From Burkholderiales bacterium (GTDB taxonomy: Bacteria > Pseudomonadota > Gammaproteobacteria > Burkholderiales > Burkholderiaceae_E): a DNA stretch of 64,000 nt. Made by a program: the position numbers and the translations under genes. The stretch covers positions 44,853-108,852 of the forward strand of contig QEVL01000006.1 in assembly GCA_003577305.1 (NCBI GenBank), in the 5' to 3' direction. The notes under the pieces were generated by a model. It ran no database searches, had not been told where the DNA came from, and saw only the letters and a program-made list of their open reading frames with translations. Positions 35,662-45,004 of the stretch are shown in pieces (within the stretch, counting starts at the first letter, position 1; every line of letters begins with the position of its first letter).

Positions 35662-36789
35662 TTGACCGGCCAGTCCGCTCCTTCTGCTCCGTCCGCCACC
35701 GGCCTGCCGCCGCCGTGGCGGGTTCCGTTGCTCGTGCTCGGCTTTCTAGGTCTGGTGGTGGGCGCCGGCGCGGGGCTCGCACGGCTCGGCTGGAGCATGC
35801 CCACACTCGCCGCTTCGGCAGCCGCGCTGCACGGCCCGCTGATGATCTGCGGCTTCTTCGGCGTGGTGATCGCGCTCGAGCGCGCAGTGGCGATCGGCCG
35901 CTACTGGGCCTACCTGGGCCCGTTGCTGGCCGGCATCGGCAGCGCGACCACGGTGTTCGGCGCAGCGGCGCTCGCTCCCTGGTTCTTTCTCGGCGGCGGC
36001 CTCGTGCTGCTCGCCGCCTCGCTCGACGTGTTCCGCAGGCAGACGGCGCTGTTCACGTTCACGCTGGCGCTGGGCGCAGCCTGCTGGCCGACAGGCGTCG
36101 CGCTGTGGATCGCCGGAGCGAGCGTGCACGACGTGGTCGGCTGGTGGCTCGCATTCCTGATCCTCACGATCGCCGGCGAGCGGCTCGAGCTGTCGCGCTT
36201 CCTGCCGCCGTCGCCCACGGCCACGCGCGTGTTCGCCGCAATCCTGACGGTGATCCTCGCCGGACTCGCCGCGACCGCCCTGCCCTGGGGCACGCCGCTG
36301 CTCGCCGCCGGCCTGCTCGCGCTCGCGGGCTGGCTGTTGCGGCAGGACATCGCGCGCCGCACGGTGCGCAACAAGGGCTTGACCCGCTTCATCGCGGTGT
36401 GCCTGCTCTCGGGTTACGCCTGGCTCGCGGTGGGCAGCGCGATCGCGCTATGGGCGGGGGGCCTCACGCCCGGCACGCGTTCCTACGACGCGGCGCTGCA
36501 CGCACTCACGCTCGGTTTCGTGTTCTCGATGGTGTTCGGCCACGCGGCAATCATCTTCCCCGCGGTGCTGCGGGTCGCGGTGCCGTACCACCCGCTTTTC
36601 TATCTGCCCCTCGTGCTGCTGCACCTGTCGCTGCTGGTGCGTGTTGCGGGCGACGCGGCCGGTCGCTTCGACTGGACCCGGAGCGGCGGAATGCTCAACG
36701 CAGTCGCGCTCGCGGCATTCATCGCCACGATGGTGAGCGCGGTGGTGCGTGGCGCGCTCGGCAACCGCATGGCGAAGCGCGCACCCTGA
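35662..36789 (+). CDS. NnrS-like polytopic membrane protein
   Basis: Integral membrane protein of 375 residues with about twelve hydrophobic segments. Features resembling NnrS, a heme and copper membrane protein linked to nitric oxide tolerance, are HGPLMICGFFGVVIALERAV near residue 55 and LHALTLGFVFSMVFGHAAII, followed by HPLFYLPLVLLHLSLLVRVAGD. It starts with TTG at 35662, five bases after the DUF59 gene; no better start is available before the first membrane segment. It is the last plus-strand gene of the module and converges on the ferredoxin gene of the bcr operon. NnrS assignment is by pattern; function inferred. Confidence 0.6.
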   Translation: MTGQSAPSAPSATGLPPPWRVPLLVLGFLGLVVGAGAGLARLGWSMPTLAASAAALHGPLMICGFFGVVIALERAVAIGRYWAYLGPLLAGIGSATTVFGAAALAPWFFLGGGLVLLAASLDVFRRQTALFTFTLALGAACWPTGVALWIAGASVHDVVGWWLAFLILTIAGERLELSRFLPPSPTATRVFAAILTVILAGLAATALPWGTPLLAAGLLALAGWLLRQDIARRTVRNKGLTRFIAVCLLSGYAWLAVGSAIALWAGGLTPGTRSYDAALHALTLGFVFSMVFGHAAIIFPAVLRVAVPYHPLFYLPLVLLHLSLLVRVAGDAAGRFDWTRSGGMLNAVALAAFIATMVSAVVRGALGNRMAKRAP

Positions 36790-36794
36790 GGGCG

Positions 36795-36815
36795 CGGCCC
36801 GGCAGCGCCGGGCCG
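36795..36815. terminator. Bidirectional stem-loop between convergent operons
   Basis: CGGCCCGGC-AGC-GCCGGGCCG forms a perfect nine-base-pair stem with a three-base loop in the 56-base gap between the NnrS-like gene (plus) and the ferredoxin gene (minus). There is no uridine run on either side, so factor-independent termination is uncertain. Confidence 0.5.
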
Positions 36816-36845
36816 ATGCAAGCCAGCGGCACCGGGCCGCCCGGC

Positions 36846-37091
36846 TCAGCCGTGCAGCTGCTGGTACTTCTCCATCAACTGCTCGGGCGTCTCCTGGAAG
36901 TCGGGATGCGGCACGATGCAGTCGGCGGGGCAGACCAGTACGCACTGCGGCTCGTCTTCGGCGCCCACGCACTCGGTGCAGCGCATCGGATCGATCACGT
37001 AGATCGGATCGTCGGCGCTGATCGCCTCGTTCGGGCACACGGGCCTGCACGCATCGCAGGCGGTGCAGCCATCGTTGATCATCAGGGCCAT
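36846..37091 (-). CDS. fdx: 2[4Fe-4S] ferredoxin, electron donor to benzoyl-CoA reductase
   Basis: Ferredoxin of 81 residues. Cluster 1 is bound by CTACDACRPVCP, cluster 2 by CTECVGAEDEPQCVLVCP, in which the usual two-residue spacing is expanded by a loop; this and a C-terminal helix (PEQLMEKYQQL) are features of the Chromatium/Thauera-type low-potential ferredoxins. It carries electrons from KorAB to BcrCBAD. AGGAGG precedes the ATG at 37091 at good spacing. It is the last gene of the bcr operon, 14 bases after bcrD. Confidence 0.93.
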   Translation of the reverse strand: MALMINDGCTACDACRPVCPNEAISADDPIYVIDPMRCTECVGAEDEPQCVLVCPADCIVPHPDFQETPEQLMEKYQQLHG

Positions 37092-37105
37092 GTAATACCT
37101 CCTGG

Positions 37106-37945
37106 TTACGCGATTGCCTGTTCCTGCAGCCCGGCGAGCTTGTCGTGGCGGAACGCCCCCCAGAGCGCCGCGCCGATCGCGCCGGCATAGATCGAGTCGG
37201 GGTGGTTGACCACCTCGACATTGGCCTTCTCGTTGGCCATCTCCTCGCGAATCGCCGCGAGCAGGCCGCTGTCGAGCGCCAGGCCGCCCGTCATCAGGGC
37301 GGTGCCCTCCTTGATGCCGGTGACCTTCAACAGCTTGACGATCCGCGACGCCATCGACAAGTGAATCCCTTTCAGGATGTCGGTCGGGGCGATGCTGCGC
37401 GAGACCATGTTGATCACGTCGGTTTCGGCGAGCACCGCACAGATCGAGCTGACCTTCTCCGGGTTCTGCGACTGCTGCGACAACGGACCGATCTCTTCGA
37501 CCGCCACGCCGAGGTAGCGCGCGATGTTCTCCAGGAACTGCCCCGAACCGGAGGCGCACTGGCTGGTCATCTTGTAGGCGAGCACCTTGCCGCGCTCGTC
37601 GACGTAGATCGCGCGGCCGTTGAGCGCGCCGATGTCGACGATCGCGCGCACGCCCGGATGCAGGAAGACGCCACCGCGCGCGTGCGTGGTCATCGAGTAG
37701 AAGTGCCCGGTGGCGAACTTCACGTTCTCGCCTTCACCGGTGGTCGCGATGTAATCGACCTGGCCGGGGTCGATGCCCGCGTCGGCCAGCACGCCGTCGC
37801 GGCCCTCCTCGGCCAGTTGCATCGGGTCGCGCCGGCGGATGCGCTCGCAGCGCTTGGCCAGCCACTCCTGGCGGTCGCCGTCGACCTTGAACAGCACGCT
37901 CTTGACCGCTCCCGAGCCGATGTCGATGCCGATCGTGTAAGTCAT
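37106..37945 (-). CDS. bcrD: Benzoyl-CoA reductase subunit D
   Basis: ATP-binding electron-activation subunit of class I benzoyl-CoA reductase, 279 residues, an ASKHA (BcrAD/BadFG) protein. The phosphate loop is GIDIGSGAVKSVLF, a second nucleotide motif is VDIGALNGRAI, and cysteines in MTSQCASGSGQFLE and SSICAVLAETDV are the ligands for the [4Fe-4S] cluster shared with BcrA. MTGGLALDSGLL is the adenosine motif. Two ATP are hydrolysed per electron pair for ring reduction. AGGAG lies nine bases before the ATG. Upstream bcrA ends 25 bases before. Confidence 0.95.
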   Translation of the reverse strand: MTYTIGIDIGSGAVKSVLFKVDGDRQEWLAKRCERIRRRDPMQLAEEGRDGVLADAGIDPGQVDYIATTGEGENVKFATGHFYSMTTHARGGVFLHPGVRAIVDIGALNGRAIYVDERGKVLAYKMTSQCASGSGQFLENIARYLGVAVEEIGPLSQQSQNPEKVSSICAVLAETDVINMVSRSIAPTDILKGIHLSMASRIVKLLKVTGIKEGTALMTGGLALDSGLLAAIREEMANEKANVEVVNHPDSIYAGAIGAALWGAFRHDKLAGLQEQAIA

Positions 37946-37970
37946 CGTTTTCTCCTGTTGGGTGCGCGGC

Positions 37971-39311
37971 TCAGGCGCGTGCCTCGGCCGTCTTGCCTTC
38001 CTCGACCACCGCGCGCCAGGCAAAGGTGGCCCCGCCAAGCGCGCCGGTGAAGATCGAGTCGGGGTCGATGTTCAGCGTCATCTCGCCGTAGTTCTCGAAC
38101 ACCAGCTCCTTCAGCGCCTTCACCGCCGCCTCGTTCTTCGCGACGCCACCGGTGAAGGTGAACTCGTTGCGGATGCCGCCCGAGCGCGCCAGGATCGACA
38201 TCGCGCGCAGGATGATCGAGCGGTGCAGGCCCGCCATGATGTCCTCGCGCTTGTCGCCGAGCGCGAGCCGGTCGCGCAGCTCGGCGCCGGCGAACACGGT
38301 ACAGGTGGAATTGATCCGCACGGTCTTGGTCGACTTCATCGCCAGCGGGCCCAGTTCGTGCAGGCCCATGTTCATCTCGTCGGCGATGTAGCCGAGGTAG
38401 CGCCCGCAGCCGGCTGCGCAGCGGTCGTTCATCTGGAAGCTCTCGACGATGCCGGCCGGGTCGACCTGGATCGCCTTCGTGTCCTGGCCGCCGATGTCGA
38501 GCACCGTGGCGGTGTTCGGGTACATCACGTGCGCGCCCAGCCCGTGGCAGAGGATCTCGGAGCGGATGTGCTCCTTCGAGAACGGCAGCCGCGCCCGGCC
38601 GTAGCCGGTGCCGATGACGTAGGTTTCCTCCATTTCGGTGTCGAGCACGCCCTTGACGGGTGCCTCGACCTGGGTGCGCCGGCTGGCGGTCTCGGGAATC
38701 GCCGCGAAGGTGCGCTCGAGCGCCGCGAGCAGGTGCCGGCGGATCGATTCGGCGTAGACACGGTTCTCCACCTCGATGATCGAGCGGTCGAACACGTTGA
38801 GCAGGTAGTCGTAGCGCGTGCCGATCTCCTTGGCCACCGTCTCGCCGGTGGCCAGGTACTGGCTGCCGGCGATGTCGCGAAAGAAGTCGGACTTGCGCTT
38901 GGCGCCCGGCGCGAAGAGCGACGGCGCCTCGTCGGTGATGCGCCGGAACACCTCGTCGAGCGCCTCGCCGACCACCTTCGTGTCGTCGCCGAACTTGGCG
39001 CTCGCCAGGCTGCGCTGACAGGTCTCGTGCAGGTCGACGAGTTGCTCCAGGTACTGTTCGGCGCGGAAGTCGCGCTCGAGCTGTGCGAGGAAACCCTCGA
39101 GCTGGCCGTTCAGCGCGTTGGTGCTCGCCAGCGCCTGCCGGAACAGGTGGAAGCGGCCGTTGACCAGTGCCTCCTGCTTGGCGATCGCCGCCGCGGTGTC
39201 GTAGTTCGAGCGCGAGTTGGTGATGCCGCGTCCGATGACGTTCTGGTTCTCGTCGATGACCACCGCCTTGGTGGTCGTCGAGCCCAGGTCGATGCCGATG
39301 AAACAGCGCAT
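37971..39311 (-). CDS. bcrA: Benzoyl-CoA reductase subunit A
   Basis: Partner of BcrD in the ATP-hydrolysing module, 446 residues. It starts [20 protein letters not shown] with the ASKHA phosphate loop. It has a large insert (about residues 40-240) compared with Bcr[16 protein letters not shown] is the second phosphate motif, cluster-ligand cysteines are in [13 protein letters not shown] and [12 protein letters not shown], and the adenosine motif is [12 protein letters not shown]. Length matches the Thauera and Rhodopseudomonas enzymes (about 437 residues). Thirteen bases separate it from bcrB. Confidence 0.95.
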   Translation of the reverse strand: MRCFIGIDLGSTTTKAVVIDENQNVIGRGITNSRSNYDTAAAIAKQEALVNGRFHLFRQALASTNALNGQLEGFLAQLERDFRAEQYLEQLVDLHETCQRSLASAKFGDDTKVVGEALDEVFRRITDEAPSLFAPGAKRKSDFFRDIAGSQYLATGETVAKEIGTRYDYLLNVFDRSIIEVENRVYAESIRRHLLAALERTFAAIPETASRRTQVEAPVKGVLDTEMEETYVIGTGYGRARLPFSKEHIRSEILCHGLGAHVMYPNTATVLDIGGQDTKAIQVDPAGIVESFQMNDRCAAGCGRYLGYIADEMNMGLHELGPLAMKSTKTVRINSTCTVFAGAELRDRLALGDKREDIMAGLHRSIILRAMSILARSGGIRNEFTFTGGVAKNEAAVKALKELVFENYGEMTLNIDPDSIFTGALGGATFAWRAVVEEGKTAEARA

Positions 39312-39324
39312 GGCGGCCCCCTTC

Positions 39325-40641
39325 TCAGTGCGCCGCGGCGACCGCGCCGCGCTTCTGCTTGACCATCTGGAAGTAGCTCTCGAGACGGTTCTTGACGTTG
39401 GCCGCCGAGAAATAGCGCGGGTCGACCAGGTCGGTCTCGATGAACGCCGCCGGCTTGCCGGTGCGCTTCTCGACCTCCCGCAGGATCAGCAGCTGCCCGG
39501 CCGAAAAGCTGTTGCAGCTCTTGATCGAGTTGATCAGCAGCCCGTCGGCCTGGTACTCGTCGATGTACTTGCAGATCATGTCGATCCGCGACGGCAGGTT
39601 CAGGTTCGTGTAGCAGCCCAGGCAGTACTCGGCCAGCGACTCGAGCGGATGGTCGGGGTCGTGCCGGAAGCCGAAGTCGTACAGGCCGCCGACCTTCGCG
39701 TAGGTGGACGACACCACGACCGCGCCCTCGTCGTAGAACATCTTCCAGAAGTCGCGGAAGCTGGTCCAGTTCGGCGGCCCTTCGACGACCAGGCGGTACT
39801 TCTCCTCGCCCATCTCGCCGTCGGGCGTGACCGGCCCCTTGCCCAGGCGCACGCGCTCCTCGATCTCGGAGCGCAGCACGTTGTAGTACTGCGTCGCCTC
39901 GGGCGTGCCGCGGAACGCGGTGAAGATCGGGCCGATGTAGTAGACCGCGCCGAAGTAGCCGTCGATCGGCGACGGCCGGTTCTTCGCCGACTGCAGCACC
40001 TGGACCAGGTCTTCCTCGGCCTTGGCCGACTCCTTCATGTACTGGCGCAGCCGGTCGATGTCGAACTTCACGCCCGAGACGCGCTCGAGCGCGGGAATCA
40101 CCGTGTCCTTGAGCTGGCGCACCACGTAGTCGCGCATGTTCGGCGCGATCCTGCCTTCGCCCTGGTAGGGCACGTGCAGCATGACCGTCTCGCTGCCGTA
40201 CTTGTGGCGGATCAGCTCGAACCACTTCATGAACGTGAAGCACCCGGTGTACGAGAGCAGCAGCACGTCCGGCGTGGGCAGCGGCTCTCCGGTGGGCCCG
40301 ATCTCGCCGCCCTGCATCATGCCCAGGTCGGCCTTCACGTAGGTACAGACGTCCTCGGAATGGCCTTCGCGCTCGGCGTCCATGATGAACTTGCCCGACT
40401 TCTTGCGCATGCCGTTCTGAAGCGCGTTCGTCTCCGGCAGGCTGCGCGCGAAGTCGAAGCACATCAGCAGCTCGTTCAGGTTGCCCGGCACGAAAGTGGC
40501 CGACACCTTGCGGCCCTGCTCGCGGGCGGTGGCCAGTTCGTGGTAGTTGCGGTTGATCAGCTCCTTCTGCAGCCACATCGCGTCCTCTTTCTGGACGTTC
40601 TGCGGCTTCTTCGTGCTGGCGGGGGCGGGGGCGGTGGTCAT
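39325..40641 (-). CDS. bcrB: Benzoyl-CoA reductase subunit B
   Basis: Substrate-reducing subunit of 438 residues, of the 2-hydroxyglutaryl-CoA dehydratase B family. Together with BcrC it holds a double-cubane or paired [4Fe-4S] centre and benzoyl-CoA. Cysteine-containing motifs visible are [33 protein letters not shown] and [14 protein letters not shown]. The ATG at 40641 overlaps the bcrC stop by four bases, and the first 20 residues are a Pro/Lys-rich leader. The enzyme reduces the aromatic ring to cyclohexa-1,5-diene-1-carbonyl-CoA. Confidence 0.95.
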   Translation of the reverse strand: MTTAPAPASTKKPQNVQKEDAMWLQKELINRNYHELATAREQGRKVSATFVPGNLNELLMCFDFARSLPETNALQNGMRKKSGKFIMDAEREGHSEDVCTYVKADLGMMQGGEIGPTGEPLPTPDVLLLSYTGCFTFMKWFELIRHKYGSETVMLHVPYQGEGRIAPNMRDYVVRQLKDTVIPALERVSGVKFDIDRLRQYMKESAKAEEDLVQVLQSAKNRPSPIDGYFGAVYYIGPIFTAFRGTPEATQYYNVLRSEIEERVRLGKGPVTPDGEMGEEKYRLVVEGPPNWTSFRDFWKMFYDEGAVVVSSTYAKVGGLYDFGFRHDPDHPLESLAEYCLGCYTNLNLPSRIDMICKYIDEYQADGLLINSIKSCNSFSAGQLLILREVEKRTGKPAAFIETDLVDPRYFSAANVKNRLESYFQMVKQKRGAVAAAH

Positions 40642-41816
40642 GCTGCGCTCCAGAGTTTGATCGAATCGGCGAAGGTGCCGGACTGTTCGCGGATCGGCGC
40701 CATCTGGCCGGTGTTCTCGGCGTACTTGAACGCGGTGTACGGAACCTTGTGCTTCGCGAGCACGTCCTGCAGCATCGGCCGCTCGAGCAGCGCCGGATCG
40801 CAGAACGACGGTGCGGCGAACACGACGCCCTCGGCCGCGCCGTTCTTCACCTGCCTGAGCAGGTACTGTCCCTTGTCCTCGCGCTTCGCGTCGTATTTCG
40901 CGGCAGTGGAGGCCGAGCGGTGCAGGAAGGCCTTCGACAGCTCCTCGAGCGGCTTGCCGTCGGTGGGCACGTCGTCGAGCAGCCAGCGCGTAACCAGCAT
41001 GAAGTCGTCGTCGACGATGTAGCAGCCCGACATTTCGATCGACTTGATCAGGTTGAGCGGCGGCTGCTCGCAGAACGACCCGTTGATCACGATGCGCGCG
41101 TTGTCGCGCCGCGGCCGCGGCACCGCGTCGGTGGCCGCGAGGTAGTCGCGGATCAGCTGCGTGTGCTCCTCGACCGGCAGCACCATGCCCGCGCGAAGGA
41201 CCAGGTAGACCTCGGAGGTGGGCGCCTGCCACGGCCTGGCCGCCCGGTACGCATAGAGGTCGCGCACCGCCTTGCGGTTCTCGTTGAAGACCGCGATCGA
41301 CGCGTTGAGCTCGTCGTCGGTGATCGGCTTGCCGCGCAGTTCGCCCAGGTCGTGGCGCAACACCTCCATTTCCTCGCTGTAGAAGCGCCCGCCGATCGAG
41401 TCTTCGTAGTTCTGCGGCACGTCGATGTAGCGGACGTACTTGTCCTTGAACATCACTTGCCACATGCCCGAGAGATTGCGGATCACGTCGCAGATCGACG
41501 GGAACAGCATGCCGTCGAGGCAGTCGAGCCGGCCGGTGAGGCCGAGCTCGATCGTCGAGCGCGGGATTCTGCAGATGTAGCTCTGGTAGTAGGCGTCGCC
41601 CTGGATCACCTCGAGCTGGTCGCCGCCGCCGAGGATGCCCACCGACAGCATTCCGGCGGCGTGGATCAGCTCGCGCGGCACGTACACCGGCATGTAGCCG
41701 ATCGCCTTGCGACCCGGCGCGGCGGCCTTCCATTGCTTGACGGCGTTGAAATGCAGGTCCTCGAACAGCGTCTGGCAGCGATCGACGATCGCTTCGACAG
41801 GAGAGGCGGTGTTCAT
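40638..41816 (-). CDS. bcrC: Benzoyl-CoA reductase subunit C
   Basis: Second substrate-module subunit, 392 residues, related to 2-hydroxyglutaryl-CoA dehydratase subunit A. Motifs include YMPVYVPRELIHAAGMLSVG, with the following GGGDQLEV, then LTGRLDCLDGMLFPSICDVI with cysteine ligands and NGSFCEQPPLNLIKSIEMSG. The C-terminal half has VVFAAPSFCDPALLERPML. The start at 41816 overlaps the dch stop by one base, and its own stop overlaps bcrB, so translation of the reductase subunits is coupled to the hydratase. Confidence 0.95.
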   Translation of the reverse strand: MNTASPVEAIVDRCQTLFEDLHFNAVKQWKAAAPGRKAIGYMPVYVPRELIHAAGMLSVGILGGGDQLEVIQGDAYYQSYICRIPRSTIELGLTGRLDCLDGMLFPSICDVIRNLSGMWQVMFKDKYVRYIDVPQNYEDSIGGRFYSEEMEVLRHDLGELRGKPITDDELNASIAVFNENRKAVRDLYAYRAARPWQAPTSEVYLVLRAGMVLPVEEHTQLIRDYLAATDAVPRPRRDNARIVINGSFCEQPPLNLIKSIEMSGCYIVDDDFMLVTRWLLDDVPTDGKPLEELSKAFLHRSASTAAKYDAKREDKGQYLLRQVKNGAAEGVVFAAPSFCDPALLERPMLQDVLAKHKVPYTAFKYAENTGQMAPIREQSGTFADSIKLWSAA

Positions 41817-42589
41817 CAGCAGTGCTCCCAGGAAGGCTTGCGTTTCGCGAGGAACGCGGCGAGGCCTTCGTTCGCGTCGCGGGTCTTCATCAGCCGGTCG
41901 AGGTAGAGTCGCTCGACCTCGGCCAGGCGGTTGCGCACGTCGCGCAGCATCGCACCACGGGCGGCCGTGAGCGCGTGCGACAGGCTGGCCGCGCTCCTGC
42001 CGGCCAGGTGCGAATCGAAATATGCCAGCGCAGCGGCATCCGGGTCGTCGGCCACGTGCTGCGCCAACCCGCTGGCGAGCGCCTCGTCGGCGCCGATCGA
42101 GCGTCCCGAGAACAGCAGGTCTTCGGCTGCCGGCTGGTTCACCCGGTAAGGCAGCAGCACCGACGCAGCCGGCGCGAACACCCCGAGCTTCATCTCGGGC
42201 TGGCCGAACTGCGCGTCGCGGCTGGCGAAGATCGGCCCGCCGGCCAGCGCCACCTCGAGCCCGCCGCCCAGGCACTGTCCGCGCACCGCCACCAGGATCG
42301 GCGCGGGAAACCCGAGCATCGACAGGATCAGGGCGTGCAGCGACGCGAGCATCGCGGCGCAGCGATCGGCCAGGTGCTCCTCGACGCTCGCTCCGAAGCT
42401 GAAGTTGGGGCCCTCGGCGCCCAGCAGCACGCCGCGAAGCCCCCGGGTGGCAGCGTGCGCGGCGAGCGCATCCGAGAGCGCGCCGATCATCGCGGCGTCG
42501 ACGATGTTCGCCTTCGGACGCGCCAGCGTCAGGCGCAGCAGCGCACCGTCGCGCTCGAGCGCCTGCTTCAGCGGGGAAGCGTCGGCCAT
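41816..42589 (-). CDS. dch: Cyclohexa-1,5-diene-1-carbonyl-CoA hydratase
   Basis: Crotonase-fold enzyme of 257 residues that adds water to the dienoyl-CoA made by benzoyl-CoA reductase, giving 6-hydroxycyclohex-1-ene-1-carbonyl-CoA. Family features are the start GALLRLTLARPKANIVDAAM, the oxyanion-hole region GPNFSFGASVEEHL, VRGQCLGGGLEVALAGG and the segment FGQPEMKLGVFAPAASVLLP, which is specific for Dch compared with ordinary enoyl-CoA hydratases. Four bases separate it from oah. Position between oah and bcrC confirms the assignment. Confidence 0.93.
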   Translation of the reverse strand: MADASPLKQALERDGALLRLTLARPKANIVDAAMIGALSDALAAHAATRGLRGVLLGAEGPNFSFGASVEEHLADRCAAMLASLHALILSMLGFPAPILVAVRGQCLGGGLEVALAGGPIFASRDAQFGQPEMKLGVFAPAASVLLPYRVNQPAAEDLLFSGRSIGADEALASGLAQHVADDPDAAALAYFDSHLAGRSAASLSHALTAARGAMLRDVRNRLAEVERLYLDRLMKTRDANEGLAAFLAKRKPSWEHC

Positions 42590-42593
42590 CGCG

Positions 42594-43694
42594 TCACCCC
42601 TTGCGCCTGGCCTTCGGCTGGATCGAGTCGTGCAGCGGGCCGACCCAGCTCTCGCCGGCGGCGAGCTTCTGGCGCAGCAGCACGAAGTCGACCTCGCGAT
42701 CTTCCTTCGTGCCCTCGTTGAACGCGGTGAAGCCGGCGCGCGCCTCGGTCATCATGTTCAGTGCCAGCCAGGCGCGCGAATTCTCCTTGTTGCGGTTCCA
42801 CGCGTCGAGCTTGGGCTTGCGCAGTTCCTCGAGCGTCTTGGTGGTGCAGTCGGGGAAGGTGAGCAGCATCTTCGCGCACAGTTCCTCGACCTTCGCATCG
42901 AGCATCGACAGGTCGACCGTGCCGCGCGCCATCAGCGCCTTGCCTTCCTTTGCCGCCTCGCCGCTCTTCGGCTCGCCGTAGACGTTGCGCCCGAACTCGT
43001 CGACCATGCGCTGGGTTTCCACCAGCGGGTTGGCGACGAACTTGCCGTCGACCTTCAGCGCCGGAACGATGTCGGTGAGCACGCCCATCTGGTAGGCCTT
43101 ATGCGCCGAGAACGGCTCGCACAGCACGCAGGCCGCCATCGCGCGTTCGGCGCCGATCACCACCGGCAGGAAGTCGGTGGCGCCGCCGATCGGCGCCGAA
43201 CCGTGCTTCGGGCCCGCCTGCCCGAAGCGGGCCAGGTCCTGGGCGACCGAGAAGTCGCAGGCCATGCCGATTTCCTGGCCGCCGCCGATCCGCATGCCGT
43301 TCACCCGGCAGATCACCGGCTTGTCGCAGGCGAGGATCGCCGACACCATGTCGTTGAACAGCCGCATGTACTGCCGGTATTCCTGCGGATGCCCGGCGTA
43401 GTACTCGGCGTACTCCTTGGTGTTGCCGCCGGTGCAGAATGCCCTGTCGCCCGCTCCGGTGAACACCACGCAGTTCACGTCGCGCGCATTCGAGGCGGCG
43501 CGAAACGCGAGGATCACCCCCTTGACCATGTCGGTGGTGTACGAGTTGAACTGCGACGGGTTGTCCAGCGTGATCCAGGCGTTGAACAGCCCCGGTACGA
43601 CCGAGCCGTCGGGCAGCTTCGCCGGCCGTTTCTCGTAGCGCACTCCGGGTTTCGAGATGTCGTCGACGAGGTCGTGGTTCTTGAATTCGCGCAC
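42594..43694 (-). CDS. oah: 6-oxocyclohex-1-ene-1-carbonyl-CoA hydrolase
   Basis: Ring-opening crotonase-family hydrolase, 366 residues, which converts 6-oxocyclohex-1-ene-1-carbonyl-CoA to 3-hydroxypimelyl-CoA. Characteristic segments are ITLDNPSQFNSYTTDMVKG, CTGGNTKEYAEYYAGHPQEY, MRIGGGQEIGMACDFSVAQD and GSAPIGGATDFLPVVIGAER. No ATG lies near the N-terminus; the GTG at 43692-43694 (MREFKNHDLVDD) has AGGAG six bases upstream and is the chosen start. Fourteen bases follow the had stop. Length fits the family (about 375). Confidence 0.95.
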   Translation of the reverse strand: MREFKNHDLVDDISKPGVRYEKRPAKLPDGSVVPGLFNAWITLDNPSQFNSYTTDMVKGVILAFRAASNARDVNCVVFTGAGDRAFCTGGNTKEYAEYYAGHPQEYRQYMRLFNDMVSAILACDKPVICRVNGMRIGGGQEIGMACDFSVAQDLARFGQAGPKHGSAPIGGATDFLPVVIGAERAMAACVLCEPFSAHKAYQMGVLTDIVPALKVDGKFVANPLVETQRMVDEFGRNVYGEPKSGEAAKEGKALMARGTVDLSMLDAKVEELCAKMLLTFPDCTTKTLEELRKPKLDAWNRNKENSRAWLALNMMTEARAGFTAFNEGTKEDREVDFVLLRQKLAAGESWVGPLHDSIQPKARRKG

Positions 43695-43708
43695 TTCTGA
43701 CTCCTGGA

Positions 43709-44773
43709 TCAGGGAACGAGCACCGCGCGCTTGCGGATCTCGCGATGGTGGACCGCGTCGAACACGCGGTTGATGTCGTCGAGCCGATGCAGCTCGACGA
43801 ACGGCTCGAGCTGCACCTTGCCGTCGAGCACCAGGTCGAGCGCGGCCGGATAGTATTCCGGTGGACAGCCCCAGTTGCCGATCGCCCGGGCATCGAACGC
43901 CATCAGGTTCGAGAGCCGGACCTCGATCCTGTCCATCGTGAAGCCGACCACCGACAGCGTCGCGCCGTGCACCAGCAGGCCGAAGGCGGTGAGCTGGCCC
44001 GGCGCGGTGCCCGAGCACTCGAAGATGAACCACTCGGTGGAACGCAAACCGTTCTTCTTCGCGAAGTCGGCGATCGCCGCCTTGATGCCGCGGGTGTCGA
44101 GTTGCCGACTGTTCAGCGTGAGCGCGGCGCCGTAGCCGGCGATCGCCTCGAGCTTCGCGTCGTCGACGTCGATCGCGACGACCTTCGCGCCGTTGGCGCT
44201 GGCGATCTGCACGCAGTAGCCGCCGACCCCGCCCGCCCCGATCACGACCGCCAGGCTGCCCGGCTCCACGCCGGCGCGCCGCACTGCCTGATACGGCGTA
44301 GTGAGCGCGTCGGCGACGATCGAGACTTCCGCCAGCGTGAGCCCCGCGGCCGCCAGCCGCGCCTCGTCGACCTCGCAGAGTCCGCGACCGGGAACCACGA
44401 TGTGGGAGGCGAAGCCGCCGTGGATGTCGTTGCCCGGCATCTTCTGGCTGCGACAGATCGTGCCCAGCCTCCGCCTGCAGAGGTCGCACTCGCCGCAAGG
44501 CAGCACCGCCGGGATGATCACCGCCTTGCCCAGCCACTGCTCGGCGCCCTTGCCGGCCTCGACCACCCGCCCGCTGATCTCGTGGCCGAGCGCGAGCGGC
44601 AGCGCATGGTTGGTGCGCACGCCGTCGTAGAAGTAGCCGAGATCGGTGTGGCAGACGCCGCAGCCCGCCACCTGTACCACCACTTCGCCCTCGCCGGCGA
44701 GCGCGTTGAACGTCGCGCGCTCCAACGGCGTGTTCACCGCGTTCATCAGCCAGCGGTGCGCTTCGATGCTCAT
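43709..44773 (-). CDS. had: 6-hydroxycyclohex-1-ene-1-carbonyl-CoA dehydrogenase
   Basis: Zinc-containing medium-chain alcohol dehydrogenase, 354 residues, NAD-dependent, acting between Dch and Oah. Catalytic zinc ligands are in [14 protein letters not shown] and [13 protein letters not shown]; the structural zinc site is [16 protein letters not shown]; the nucleotide-binding motif is [22 protein letters not shown] lies 11 bases before the ATG. It is the first gene of the operon that runs through the ferredoxin and is divergent from korA across a 231-base control region. Confidence 0.95.
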   Translation of the reverse strand: MSIEAHRWLMNAVNTPLERATFNALAGEGEVVVQVAGCGVCHTDLGYFYDGVRTNHALPLALGHEISGRVVEAGKGAEQWLGKAVIIPAVLPCGECDLCRRRLGTICRSQKMPGNDIHGGFASHIVVPGRGLCEVDEARLAAAGLTLAEVSIVADALTTPYQAVRRAGVEPGSLAVVIGAGGVGGYCVQIASANGAKVVAIDVDDAKLEAIAGYGAALTLNSRQLDTRGIKAAIADFAKKNGLRSTEWFIFECSGTAPGQLTAFGLLVHGATLSVVGFTMDRIEVRLSNLMAFDARAIGNWGCPPEYYPAALDLVLDGKVQLEPFVELHRLDDINRVFDAVHHREIRKRAVLVP

Positions 44774-44872
44774 TGTTTCGCGGCCTCCTGTGCCGTACGC
44801 TGTTCGTTCGCCGCACCCGGCGCCGCGCGCCGCTTCCGGGGTTGACCAGGGTTTTTCCGCCGTTTATTCTTG

Positions 44873-44890
44873 TATTGTGGTACCGAAATA
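44873..44890. promoter_or_regulatory. Palindromic operator, candidate BadM site 3
   Basis: TATTGTGGTACCGAAATA has the GGTACC centre of site 1 and TATT/AATA outer arms. If the FNR-type box at 44935 drives the had operon leftward, transcription would start near 44900 and this palindrome would lie at about +10 to +27, a position suited to repression. Similarity with the 25381 site is the best of the three pairs. Confidence 0.55.
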
Positions 44891-44934
44891 CTGTTATCCG
44901 CCGAGGATGTTGTAGCAGGCCGGTTCAGGGTGCA

Positions 44935-44948
44935 TTGATCTGAATCAA
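44935..44948. promoter_or_regulatory. Perfect FNR-type box between had and korA
   Basis: TTGATCTGAATCAA is an exact TTGAT-N4-ATCAA match in the divergent had/korA control region. Being symmetrical it can serve both directions. Rightward a GACAAT (44973-44978) lies 24 bases after it; leftward CAACAT (minus strand, 44907-44912) lies at the 22-base spacing of class II sites. It is the strongest evidence in the window for oxygen control of the ring-reduction genes. Confidence 0.75.
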
Positions 44949-45004
44949 ACCCCCTTTTTCACGCACCCGACGGACAATCGAATCCCACCCGAAGTGAGCC
45001 CACC

